17,506 nt of DNA from Acidobacteriota bacterium (GCA_020199975.1 JAIVJP010000289.1:1-17506), one strand, 5' to 3'; counted from the first letter of the stretch, positions 1-7,133 are shown. The notes: generated from the sequence alone by a model not told the origin. Made by a program: numbers and translations.

Positions 1-126
1 GCCTAGGCTCAAACGGAACTACACTGCGGCCGCCGTTCTATACCCCTTTATCGAGTTCGGCCGATGCCTTATTAGAGGGGGACCCGATTCCGTCTTCAAC
101 AACGCCCTCTTTAACAGAATCTCAGC

Positions 127-453
127 ATGATGACAAGCGACGCATCGAAATCGCCGGAACGGGTTCTTGGGTTGCCAGGCGAGAGGCGAGCCGCACCGCC
201 ATCTGACGATTCTGTGGCTGAGGGACTACGCGACTTCGGGCCGCTGGGAGTTCTGGCGATTCTCGTAATCCTCTTCGCGGGCAATTATCCCTTTGTGCCC
301 CTCAGCGCCATTCTGGTGCTCGTCTGGGTCTGGCGGTCGCGCACGCCATGGCGCGATCGGCTACGTCTGGCCCAGGAGCTGGACACGCACCCTGGCCGTC
401 GGCATCTCTACTGGAATCTCGAATCCAAGGTGGCTCACCTCATCTTCGAATAG
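127..453 (+). pseudogene. CPBP-family membrane protease remnant, frameshifted and truncated
   Basis: The frame from the ATG at 127 encodes a charged N-terminus and two hydrophobic stretches (about residues 38-69), then WRSRTPWRD. CPBP intramembrane proteases (CAAX-processing/bacteriocin-immunity type) typically continue as IGYVRPRSW..TLAVG. That continuation (IGYVWPRSWTRTLAVGI) is present but in the next frame, starting at 356-358. The text GATCGGC at 355-361 looks like GATATCGGC with two bases lost. No catalytic EExxxR or later helices follow in any frame, so the gene is also truncated after about 415. A CGCT-TTC-AGCG palindrome sits just downstream at 484-496. The original reading frame ends at 453 after non-homologous sequence. 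Family assignment rests on memory of this N-terminal segment and is moderate. No clear ribosome binding site is seen. Confidence 0.5.
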
Positions 454-483
454 GTTGTTACCGTCCGCGGCTGTAACAAAGCA

Positions 484-496
484 ACGCTTTCAGCGT
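484..496. repeat. CGCT-TTC-AGCG palindrome (solo repeat end)
   Basis: ACGCTTTCAGCGT is a 5-bp-arm palindrome between the CPBP remnant and the end of the selenoprotein gene. It matches the tip of the inverted-repeat element at 5996-6209 (right end reads CGCTTTCAGCGTAAT) and resembles the palindrome at 1568-1580. It is likely a solo copy or relic of the same dispersed family, and it could serve as a weak terminator for the minus-strand gene ending at 509. Confidence 0.5.
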
Positions 497-508
497 ATAT
501 CCAGGCGA

Positions 509-1345
509 TCAGCCGAGCGTCTTGGCCACCTCGAGAATCTGTTCAGGTCGGGCACGAACCCAGTAGTTTTCCGTCAAGTTCACCCACCGCACAGTGCCAG
601 ATGAATCCACTAAAAACTCAGCCGGCCTGGCAATGTCCTGCCCGTCGATTCCGGCGCCCGCGTGAAGCAGGTCGTAGCGACGAATCACGTCGGCTTTTGG
701 ATCAGAAAGGAAAGTGAACGTGTAACCGGCTTTCTGACAAAGATCGCGCGAGACCTCTGGAGTGTCTACGCTGATCGCAATGGGACGAATCCCTACTTCT
801 TCGAACTTAGCCAAACTACTCTGAATGCTCCGCAACTCGGAGTTGCATGAAGGTCACCAATAACCTCGGTAGAAAACCAGAAGCACGCCTTTAGGCGCAT
901 TTCCGTTGACCGGTGCCAGAAGCTCCGAAAGCGAGATGGGTTTGCCTTTGGTGTCGGAGAGAGTGAAGTCCGGAGCCTTCTGGCTTATCTGGGGAGCGCT
1001 ATGAGAGGCGGGCAAGCGCCTCGCCAAAATAAAGGTGGAAAAGATAAAGAATCCGAAAACCGCGATGCTGAGAGTGGCGAGGATTGAGGCAGTGATCTTG
1101 GATCGCCTTGGGCGAGGCCGGTCTACCACCCCAAGCGGGCCCGCTTGGTGACCCCGGTCTAGCGCAAACGCACGCCGAACTCCAACAACCCAGAGCGCGA
1201 TTGCTAATGCGAAGAGCAGTAGGTTGGCCCAAGGAAAATCGCGTGTGACAGGGAACCAAACAAAGACAAACGGGTAGCTGAGAAACGCAATCAAGGTAAG
1301 CAGGAAACCTGACCAGATTGGCCAGTTGAATTTTCGGGCTTTCAT
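509..1345 (-). CDS. Membrane-anchored peroxiredoxin-like selenoprotein (AhpC/TSA redoxin, UxxC)
   Basis: Reading 1345 to 509 gives 278 residues if the single in-frame TGA at 856-854 is decoded as selenocysteine (residue 164). The N-terminal part has three hydrophobic segments (about residues 11-31, 37-58, 86-108), then a redoxin domain beginning at QKAPDFTLSD. The strand before the stop reads VLLVFYRGYW; after it comes PSCNSEL. AhpC/TSA-like peroxiredoxins carry FYRG-x-WCPxC here, so TGA replaces exactly the first, peroxidatic Cys and gives Sec-Pro-Ser-Cys. The rest of the domain (AISVDTPEVS, FLSDPKADVIRRY, PAEFLVDSSGTVRWV) is intact in the same frame, which argues against a pseudogene. A SECIS-like hairpin lies directly after the TGA. 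An AAGGAA ribosome binding site precedes the ATG by 6 nt. Likely role: thiol-dependent peroxide reduction or disulfide exchange on the outer face of the inner membrane. A conventional gene caller would split it into 854-1345 and a TTG-started 509-835. Confidence 0.8.
828..856 (-). promoter_or_regulatory. Candidate bacterial SECIS element at the UGA codon
   Basis: On the mRNA, the UGA (856-854) is followed one base later by CUUC (852-849), which pairs with GGAG (831-828; one U-G). Then comes an unpaired AU (848-847), a perfect 6-bp stem GCAACU/AGUUGC (846-841 with 837-832), and a CCG loop (840-838). A stem-loop immediately 3' of UGA with a bulged U on the 5' side and a G in the apical loop is the known form of bacterial SECIS elements bound by SelB. 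Here the loop G lies at nucleotide 19 counting U of UGA as 1. The three-base loop is small and its G is third rather than first or second, a deviation from the E. coli fdhF model. Structure was folded by eye only. Confidence 0.65.
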
Positions 1346-1818
1346 AGAAATTCCTTTCCGGGAATTCTAGTGATGTCATAGCTCCAGCTCAAGGAAAATA
1401 AGCAATGAAGTAGTGTTCTAGTTTCAATTGGAGATCTCAACCGAGCGCCAAAGGCGCGGAATGTAAAAGCCTGGGGCAAACCGCCCCAGGACAGGTCAGG
1501 TTAAATACAGAGCGCTGAAGGCGCGGCATCAAGATGAGATACCGTGACAGTGGCGAGAAGCCATTTCGCGCTTTCAGCGCTGATTAACCATGACACCCCG
1601 TTCTTGGGGCGGTGAGCCCTTGTCAAAACTCAGATATGAATAGAGCTGCTGCGAAATAAGCCACTCAGTACAGAACCAGGAGCGATAGCGACTGCACTCA
1701 ACCAACGAATCCATTGCGTGCAGATTCATGCTTTAATTTCAAATTAGGACACTACCTGAGCCCCCTGGCCTGACGGCATCCTGTATTCTGCGTGATAAAG
1801 TAATTTGCATAAAGTCCT
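1346..1818. other. Gene-free region of 473 bp with palindromic repeat cluster
   Basis: No convincing ORF. The right part (about 1640-1818) is the upstream region of the MATE gene. It holds CAGTACAGAACCAGGAGCGATAGCGACTG-type text at about 1668-1695, which I recall as another dispersed intergenic motif in this kind of genome, but that is an impression. No clear sigma-70 promoter could be assigned. The left part contains the palindromes listed separately. The region separates divergent genes: selenoprotein (-) and MATE (+). Confidence 0.5.
1445..1609. repeat. Cluster of five short palindromes (REP/BIME-like)
   Basis: Five hairpin-forming units follow one another: GCGCC-AAA-GGCGC (1445-1457); CCTGGGGC-AAACC-GCCCCAGG (1470-1490, 8-bp stem); GCGC-TGAAG-GCGC (1512-1524); GCGC-TTTCA-GCGC (1568-1580); and CCCC-GTTCTT-GGGG (1596-1609). 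GCGC-type and CCCC-type hairpins alternate, and the TTTC/GAAG loops show opposite orientation in the third and fourth units, so the block resembles two units in inverted arrangement. This is the layout of REP/BIME-like clusters in other bacteria. It lies between divergent genes, so termination is not its obvious role. Confidence 0.6.
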
Positions 1819-3324
1819 ATGACTAACGTCTCCGAACAGGCCGCTCCTTCGACCTCGGCAGTGATACCTGGGCCACCCGGACCTTCCGCGAATACATCGT
1901 CGCGGGAAAAGGGACGCTACGACAGGTCCATCGTCGAGGGACCGCTGCGGTCCGCGGTCTGGAAAATCGCCTGGCCGACAATGCTCACGAACATCATCGG
2001 CGGATTGCAGGGAATTGTCGATCATGCGCTTGTCGGCCATCTCGTCGGCTTCACGGGGAACGCCGCGATCGGCGTGGCGTGGCAGATATTCATCGTTGTC
2101 ATCGTCTTCATCACTTCGCTATTTACCGGCATGAGCGTGCTCGTAGCCCGCTTTGCCGGCGCCGGCGATGAAGACAAGGTCAATCGCACGGTCTATCAGG
2201 CGTTCCTCACCGCGGTCGGCATCTCGCTACTGATAATGGCGCCGCTTGGGTATGTCCTCTCGCCATCGCTGCTCGATTTGGTCAACGCCGCACCCGAAGT
2301 GAAGACTGAAGCACTGCCGTTCCTGCGCATCATGTTCCTCTTTAGCACCGGCATGCTCATTTTCTTTATGCTGAGTGGCGCACTGCGCTCCGCCGGAGAC
2401 GCGCGCACGCCGATGATCCTCGGCATCGCAATGACCGTCCTGAACCTTGTACTGAACGTGATCCTCATTCGCGGGCTGGGTCCCATCCCACCGTTTGGTA
2501 CTGCCGGCTCGGCGATGGGCACCGTGATAGCGGCGGGCCTCGTGGCGGTGTACTCGCTCTGGAAGCTCTGGAGCGGCGCCTGGGTCGTGTCGATCCCACG
2601 TGGCCCGCGCGGAGATGGCTTCGGTCCGAATTGGACCATTATCAGGTCCCTTTTCCGATTTGGACTGCCGACCGGCATTCAGGGAATCGCGATGAACATA
2701 GGTGGAGTATTCATGCTCGCGTTTATCGGTTCACTCGCTCAGAGCGCGGCGGCGCAAGCAGCGTTCGCCATCTCCTATTCACAACTCTTCTCCCTGATCA
2801 CCTGGACATCGATCGGTTTGATGGGCGCGGCTGCGGCTGTCGCCGGACAGAACCTCGGCGCGGGCCATCCCGATCGGGCCAACGCGGCAGTGCACGTGGC
2901 TGCCCGCTTCGGATTTGCAGGCGCGGCGTTCATCGGAATCTTTTTTCTGTTCTTCCCGCGACAATTGCTCGCCATCTTCGGCATGGACGAGCCTGGGGTC
3001 GTCGAGATTGGCGTCCAACTTCTGCGCGTGCTGAGTGTGTCGGGTCTTTTTATCGCCGTCGCGCTCACTTACACAGGTGGACTGCAGGGGACGGGAGACA
3101 CCAGGAGCCCGCTCTACATCTCGATCATCTCGCAGATCATCGTGCCCCTCAGCATCTGTTTCGTGATCCAGCAGACAAGCACGCTGGACCCGATCGACAT
3201 CTGGATCGCGATTCTTGTCGGTCACGCGACGCGGTGCGCCCTGAGCGTGATTCGCTTCAAGCAGGGAAAGTGGCGCGGGATCGCGGTGGATATCGAACCG
3301 AAAGCAAAGGAGAGCGCATCATGA
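1819..3324 (+). CDS. MATE family multidrug/sodium(proton) antiporter
   Basis: 501 residues with a soluble tail of about 45 residues followed by about 12 hydrophobic segments, the usual MATE layout. The duplicated MATE halves show in the paired motifs GALRSAGDARTP (about 188-198) and GLQGTGDTRSP (about 421-431), each after the fifth helix of its half, and in GQNLGAG (about 343-349). Members export cationic drugs, dyes or metabolites across the inner membrane in exchange for Na+ or H+; substrate cannot be read from sequence. The ATG at 1819 is the first of the frame. The upstream AAGTCCT is a poor ribosome site, and the long tail leaves a start further in possible. The stop overlaps the ATG of a 27-codon ORF (ATGA). 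The nearest neighbours on both sides are transcribed the other way, so it is probably monocistronic apart from that small ORF. Confidence 0.92.
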   Translation: MTNVSEQAAPSTSAVIPGPPGPSANTSSREKGRYDRSIVEGPLRSAVWKIAWPTMLTNIIGGLQGIVDHALVGHLVGFTGNAAIGVAWQIFIVVIVFITSLFTGMSVLVARFAGAGDEDKVNRTVYQAFLTAVGISLLIMAPLGYVLSPSLLDLVNAAPEVKTEALPFLRIMFLFSTGMLIFFMLSGALRSAGDARTPMILGIAMTVLNLVLNVILIRGLGPIPPFGTAGSAMGTVIAAGLVAVYSLWKLWSGAWVVSIPRGPRGDGFGPNWTIIRSLFRFGLPTGIQGIAMNIGGVFMLAFIGSLAQSAAAQAAFAISYSQLFSLITWTSIGLMGAAAAVAGQNLGAGHPDRANAAVHVAARFGFAGAAFIGIFFLFFPRQLLAIFGMDEPGVVEIGVQLLRVLSVSGLFIAVALTYTGGLQGTGDTRSPLYISIISQIIVPLSICFVIQQTSTLDPIDIWIAILVGHATRCALSVIRFKQGKWRGIAVDIEPKAKESAS

Positions 3325-3404
3325 CAATGAGAAAGATAGAGAGAATCCAAGAACGCGCGGATAACGAAACGGGAAAGCTGCTAAGTCCTCAAGGTAGCGG
3401 TTAA
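3321..3404 (+). CDS. Possible translationally coupled 27-aa small protein
   Basis: The ATG at 3321 overlaps the MATE stop (ATGA) and follows AAAGGAGA at 3306-3313, spacing about 7 nt, a better ribosome site than that of the MATE gene itself. It encodes MTMRKIERIQERADNE followed by TGKLLSPQGSG and a TAA at 3402. The peptide is hydrophilic with a basic/acidic helical first half; no family recognised. Its last 24 bases overlap the end of the convergent CHAD gene. It may be a real small protein, a relic of a longer gene, or chance. The strong site and ATGA overlap are the only support. Confidence 0.3.
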   Translation: MTMRKIERIQERADNETGKLLSPQGSG

Positions 3405-4361
3405 GCGATTGCAGAAATCCTTTTCCTCCCATTCGTGCCAAAGTGCCAGTGCGGCACGAAAATGTTTTGTGCGCACTCTGGAAAAGTCACTCAAGAGCCA
3501 GATCATTGCGTCGCGTTCGTCTTCGGAAGTCGCACGCTCAGAGCTCGCCTTTTTCTTAAGCCTGAATAATCGCTTCCCAAAGTGTTCAATCCACAAATCG
3601 CAATCATGGAGTTCACCTAGAGATGATTGCATCTGGGCCACCTGGCGCGAAAAAACTCCTAGCTGGTCGCCCCAGCACGCAGCAAACAACTCCATCGCAT
3701 ATCGGAGGCGTTTGGCCGCAATGCGCATTTCGTGCAGAGGTTTAACTTTGTGGGGCTCATATAAACTGAGGCTTAACGCTTCCAAGTCCTTCAGCCGTTT
3801 AAGAAGAGTCGATCTGGCATACACCCTATAGCTGGGGCCGCTCTTGAACGTTGTGCCAGATCCAGGTTGTTTTGTAGCGGCCTGCGAAACAATTGAATCC
3901 ACGATCGCAGGACGGAAGCTGCGCTTAAGTTGAAAGAGCTTCTTATAGTTCAACGCTTGCACCAGCTCTTTTTGCGCTGGATCCAGCCTGGCTTTCTGAT
4001 CGTCGATAATCCGTTGCAAACCTGACGAAATCTCTGGATTAGCTCTTTTCTGCAATTTCTCGAGAGCGAGGATCGCCACATCGTGGTCGCGTACGGCTCC
4101 CAGTTTGTCAGCGATCTCTTTAAGATGCTTTGTCGACGGGGCTACTTTTGTCTTGCGCAAGTGAGGCGCGAAATCTCTAAGGGCGCTGCGCATGCGACGA
4201 GAGGCGACCCTCATATCGTGAACACCCTCCGGGTCCCGGAAATCAAGCACACCTTTGCGCAAGAGACACATCTCCTCAAGCCTGGCTCCCAGCACAAGGG
4301 ACACGGCCTCGGTCGCTGCCCCATCGCATTCAATACCGACGATCTCCTTAGCTTTAGCCAT
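3381..4361 (-). CDS. CHAD-domain polyphosphate-binding protein
   Basis: 326 residues with the two-fold repeated four-helix pattern of CHAD (conserved histidine alpha-helical domain, PF05235). First repeat: HDMRVASRRMRSALRDF (48-64) and VRDHDV (90-95). Second repeat: LHEMRIAAKRLRYAMELF (209-226) and ELHDCDLW (250-257). The conserved His and clustered Arg/Lys line a basic channel; CHAD proteins bind inorganic polyphosphate and localise to polyphosphate granules. The gene lies 6 nt downstream of the Ppx/GppA gene on the same strand, so the two are almost surely co-transcribed, which supports a polyphosphate role. It has no CYTH triphosphatase domain, so it is a stand-alone CHAD. No signal peptide; cytoplasmic. 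Confidence 0.9.
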   Translation of the reverse strand: MAKAKEIVGIECDGAATEAVSLVLGARLEEMCLLRKGVLDFRDPEGVHDMRVASRRMRSALRDFAPHLRKTKVAPSTKHLKEIADKLGAVRDHDVAILALEKLQKRANPEISSGLQRIIDDQKARLDPAQKELVQALNYKKLFQLKRSFRPAIVDSIVSQAATKQPGSGTTFKSGPSYRVYARSTLLKRLKDLEALSLSLYEPHKVKPLHEMRIAAKRLRYAMELFAACWGDQLGVFSRQVAQMQSSLGELHDCDLWIEHFGKRLFRLKKKASSERATSEDERDAMIWLLSDFSRVRTKHFRAALALWHEWEEKDFCNRLTATLRT

Positions 4362-4367
4362 ATGTAG

Positions 4368-5939
4368 TTATCTGCGAGTCGACTTTGCGCTTCTAGCAAT
4401 GATGGACAAATTGCAGTTGAAAGCCTGCTCAAACAGGGGGCGTCTTCGCTCGGCCTCAATCATTTCTTTTTCGCAATCGACATCACTCTGCACCGTTATC
4501 TTGACCACGTCTCCTTCCACAACGCACTCAAGCTCCCGCACACGGCTTTCATGACTTCTGTCCAATCCGTCGGCCAGTCGCAAAATGGCACCCAGGCGGG
4601 CCACCGAGTCGCGATCGGCCGTATTGAGCCCCGCGAAATCCGGGTGTCGGTCTTTGGGGGGAGAACCGCGGTGGTAACGGGCAATATTCGCGATAACTGC
4701 GCGTTCGCCTTCAGCAAATCCGGTCAACTCAGAGTTCTTTATCAGGTAGAGGGCATGTTTGTGATGAGACCCGTGGGCGATGTGATAACCGATATCGTGA
4801 AGCAACGCCGCCGCCGATAACAAAGTGCGTTGGTGGCGCGTCAGCTCTTCACTGGGCGCCAGGCTATCAAATATCTTCTCAGCCAAACGAGCGACCTGGA
4901 GGGAATGAGCTTCTTCATAGCCAAAGCGCCGCCCGACAGCATGAACGCTGCGCATTTTGGGATCAGCAAAGTGCGAAACGGGTGGGCGCGATTCGGCTTC
5001 CAGTTCCCTGAGGCGATCGATGATGACGCCTTCGCGCAACGCCCAGTCGCAAGTCAGCAGGGAATTAAGCCGTAAGGCGCGCATAGCGCCTTCAAGTATC
5101 TGACCGCCGGCGATAATGATCTCAGACCGCTGAGCACTGAGTCCGCCCAATCGTTTGCGATCCGCAACGGTGAGGCTGGCAAGACTTACGTTAAATCGCA
5201 AAAGCAGCCCCAAGGATATATCAAACTCCGAGGGTTGTGCCGGTTGGTTTTTTCGTTGTGAGTCACTCTCCAAGCGCGAACGCAGCGCCGCGCCCAACGC
5301 GAGAATGGTTCCGGAAGTGCCGGTGGCTTGCTGCCACGTTGCGTTGCGCAACTCGCGCGCCGGGCGTTCGAATGCCGCTTGAACTTGATGACGCAGATCG
5401 CTCAATTCTTTAGCTTTTGGAGGATCGGACTTCAAAAATTTCTCCGTCAGACCAATCGCACCCAGGTCGACGGAAAAGAGCGCGAGCGGCACTCCCTCAC
5501 GAAAGAGAGAGATTTCAGTTGAACCGCCACCGATATCAAGGTTCAGGTTGGTGGCTCCAGTGGGCGAACAACTCTGACTCGCCGCCAGTCCTATCAGCCT
5601 CGCCTCTTCGATTCCGGAAAGGACCTCTACTTTTATTCCGGTCTGCTGTTCGACTTCCCTGACAAACTGAGAAGAGTTGTTCGCCTCGCGCACCGAAGCT
5701 GTGGCAGTAGCAATTATGCTCTCAGCACCGCGGGCCTCGGCAATCGAGCGAAATCGTTGTAGACATTCCACCGCGCGGTCGATGGCGGCGCGGCTGATAT
5801 GCCCCCTGCGCAGCGTTTGGTGCCCAAGTCTGACAAACTCCTTCTCACGAGTTATGACGGCGAAAGAATCGCTGGCTGCCGCGTCAACGACTACCAGCTT
5901 AATAGAGTTGGAACCAATGTCGATTGCTGCAAGTTTCAA
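4368..5939 (-). CDS. ppx: Exopolyphosphatase / pppGpp phosphohydrolase (Ppx/GppA family)
   Basis: 523 residues. The N-terminal ASKHA-fold phosphatase starts MKLAAIDIGSNSIKL (phosphate-1 motif) and has ATATASVREANN (78-88), SGIEEARL (108-115, with the likely catalytic Glu) and NLDIGGGSTE (133-142, phosphate-2). A C-terminal HD-type domain contains ALLHDIGYHIAHGSHH (378-393), as in long-form Ppx enzymes. It removes terminal phosphates from polyphosphate and may hydrolyse pppGpp; sequence alone does not separate the two. The start is a TTG at 5939-5937: an in-frame TAA lies 24 nt upstream with no ATG between, and the family N-terminus begins exactly here. A weak AGGCG lies about 8 nt upstream. 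CHAD follows 6 nt downstream. Upstream is an inverted-repeat element, so its promoter must lie within or between that element and the start. Confidence 0.93.
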   Translation of the reverse strand: MKLAAIDIGSNSIKLVVVDAAASDSFAVITREKEFVRLGHQTLRRGHISRAAIDRAVECLQRFRSIAEARGAESIIATATASVREANNSSQFVREVEQQTGIKVEVLSGIEEARLIGLAASQSCSPTGATNLNLDIGGGSTEISLFREGVPLALFSVDLGAIGLTEKFLKSDPPKAKELSDLRHQVQAAFERPARELRNATWQQATGTSGTILALGAALRSRLESDSQRKNQPAQPSEFDISLGLLLRFNVSLASLTVADRKRLGGLSAQRSEIIIAGGQILEGAMRALRLNSLLTCDWALREGVIIDRLRELEAESRPPVSHFADPKMRSVHAVGRRFGYEEAHSLQVARLAEKIFDSLAPSEELTRHQRTLLSAAALLHDIGYHIAHGSHHKHALYLIKNSELTGFAEGERAVIANIARYHRGSPPKDRHPDFAGLNTADRDSVARLGAILRLADGLDRSHESRVRELECVVEGDVVKITVQSDVDCEKEMIEAERRRPLFEQAFNCNLSIIARSAKSTRR

Positions 5940-6308
5940 GTTTCTGCGCCTGGTGCGTTCTTATGGGAGGGCTGACTGTGTGAATACTCGAATGAATTAC
6001 GCTGAAAGCATTCGCCAATTGGAGCCCAGGGTTGCTTCAACCCTGGGTCTACGCACAGCCCAAAGAATAGGAACGTCGAAGGTGTTTGTTAGAACCCGCC
6101 ACAACAGCCGACTCGCGAACTCCTTCAGAGTTTAGAGGTTATCTAAAAAGCTGGAGTCCCAAGGTTGAAACAACCCTGGGCTTCAATTGGCGAACGCTTT
6201 CAGCGTAATTTCAGCTCGATTTTTGAACCATTCGATTTTTCATACTGTCGCTACCTCGGTTCTGCAGTTGACTCCTTCGCTGCCGCCGTCACAAACTGCA
6301 CCAGTGCC
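5940..6308. other. Gene-free region of 369 bp, mostly an inverted-repeat element
   Basis: Sits between the end of the second TMK-like gene (6309) and the start of ppx (5939), all on the minus strand. About 58% is the element at 5996-6209. The remaining flanks (5940-5995 and 6210-6308) show no ORF that I credit and no clear promoter. Confidence 0.5.
5996..6209. mobile_element. MITE-like element with 54-nt terminal inverted repeats
   Basis: The left arm (5996-6049, starting ATTACGCTGAAAGC) and right arm (6156-6209, ending GCTTTCAGCGTAAT) are inverted copies matching at about 49 of 54 positions by eye. Each arm holds an inner palindrome: CCCAGGGTTG-CTT-CAACCCTGGG at 6025-6047 and CCCAAGGTTG-AAA-CAACCCTGGG at 6158-6180. 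About 106 nt lie between the arms with no coding potential. The compact size, long terminal repeats and lack of an ORF fit a nonautonomous miniature element. The same end sequence occurs alone at 484-496. No target-site duplication is obvious. As RNA it would form a very long hairpin and could terminate transcription from the TMK-like genes. Confidence 0.65.
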
Positions 6309-7133
6309 TCATTTCTGAGAACTCGAGGCTTTCGCAAGTGGCATTTCGACGGCATGATCGCTTTCGATTACGCGAGTTACCGCGCGCCTCAGCGTAGCGC
6401 CGACACGTCGCACAGAAGTCGAGGCGTCCAGGACCTGAAAACCATACTCTTGGGTCATGCGGTCAAAGACTTTCAGCATTTGTGTTTGGTATTCAATAAA
6501 GCTGTCGTAAAAATCCTGACCGAGGTGAACGTCCATGCCCGATTCCCAATAGTCAAACCCTCGGCCCGACGCGAGTACACGCTCGATGAGTTCCTGAGCT
6601 GTATTGATCCTAAGATAAAAAATAGCGTCAGGAATTAAAGCAATCTGATAGATCGAGCGTATCCAGGGCGCATCAATCCCTCGCACCTCGGCGCGCGCAA
6701 TTGCCGAGTAGATGTATCTATCCGTGAGCACGATAAACCCGGACCTCAAGGCAGGCAGGATTTCATTCTCGAGGCGATCGACGAAGTCCGTAGCGTAGAA
6801 CAACTGGAGTGTCAGGCGACCGAGGGTGTGACCGGTCTTGGCTTCTTTGATTCCGCGCCCGGCAAGGACTGATCTAGTCATTCCCGTGTCGATAACCGCA
6901 TGGCCTCGCGACTCAAGCCAGGTGCGCAGAAGAGCAATGTGGGTGGACCGCCCGACACCATCGGTCCCCTCGATCACAATCAGTTTGCCACTGTATTCCT
7001 CATCCTGAGTATGTGGTAGTGGCGTGCCGTAAAACAGTTTTTTATTAATGGGATCTGAACCGCCTGTTTTCGAGATGACTCTTGATGAGTTGCCGAACTT
7101 CCCGCTGTTGCTGTTCGATCGAACGCGTGGCAT
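6309..7133 (-). CDS. Thymidylate-kinase-like P-loop protein B (Walker A Lys replaced by Arg)
   Basis: 274 residues from the ATG at 7133. The TMK-like fold starts at GKLIVIEGTDGVGRSTH (residues 49-65) and includes LQLFYATDFVDR (109-120) and VLTDRYIYSAIARAEVRG (135-152). Two features depart from true TMP kinases: the P-loop reads GTDGVGRST, with Arg62 for the invariant Lys, and the REPGGT segment after the first helix is replaced by DTGMTRSVLAGRG. Nucleotide kinase activity is therefore uncertain; it may be a regulatory or altered-specificity partner of gene A, which lies directly upstream. The ATG start gives an 89-nt overlap with gene A and an N-terminus unlike the paralogue. A non-canonical ATT (7049) or CTG (7037, giving MFYGTPLPH, similar to MIPYGRHRF in A) start may be real; AGGCGG lies 10 nt before the ATT. 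No standard ATG/GTG/TTG lies between 7133 and the P-loop strand. Confidence 0.8.
   Translation of the reverse strand: MPRVRSNSNSGKFGNSSRVISKTGGSDPINKKLFYGTPLPHTQDEEYSGKLIVIEGTDGVGRSTHIALLRTWLESRGHAVIDTGMTRSVLAGRGIKEAKTGHTLGRLTLQLFYATDFVDRLENEILPALRSGFIVLTDRYIYSAIARAEVRGIDAPWIRSIYQIALIPDAIFYLRINTAQELIERVLASGRGFDYWESGMDVHLGQDFYDSFIEYQTQMLKVFDRMTQEYGFQVLDASTSVRRVGATLRRAVTRVIESDHAVEMPLAKASSSQK

Noticed and set aside
509..835. Independent small peroxiredoxin starting at TTG 835
   Set aside because: It would lack the first strands and active site of the fold, and the TTG has no ribosome site of its own.
854..1345. Stand-alone truncated membrane protein ending in FYRGYW
   Set aside because: The same frame continues past the TGA with the rest of the redoxin domain and the stop sits on the catalytic Cys position, so it is treated as the first part of a selenoprotein.
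2631..3404. 257-residue ORF in the second frame of the MATE gene
   Set aside because: A shadow frame, rich in Arg/His/Pro with no family; only its last 28 codons (3321-3404) lie beyond MATE and are considered separately.
6165..6638. 157-residue plus-strand ORF over the repeat element and kinase gene B
   Set aside because: Starts inside the inverted-repeat arm and runs antisense to a TMK-like gene.
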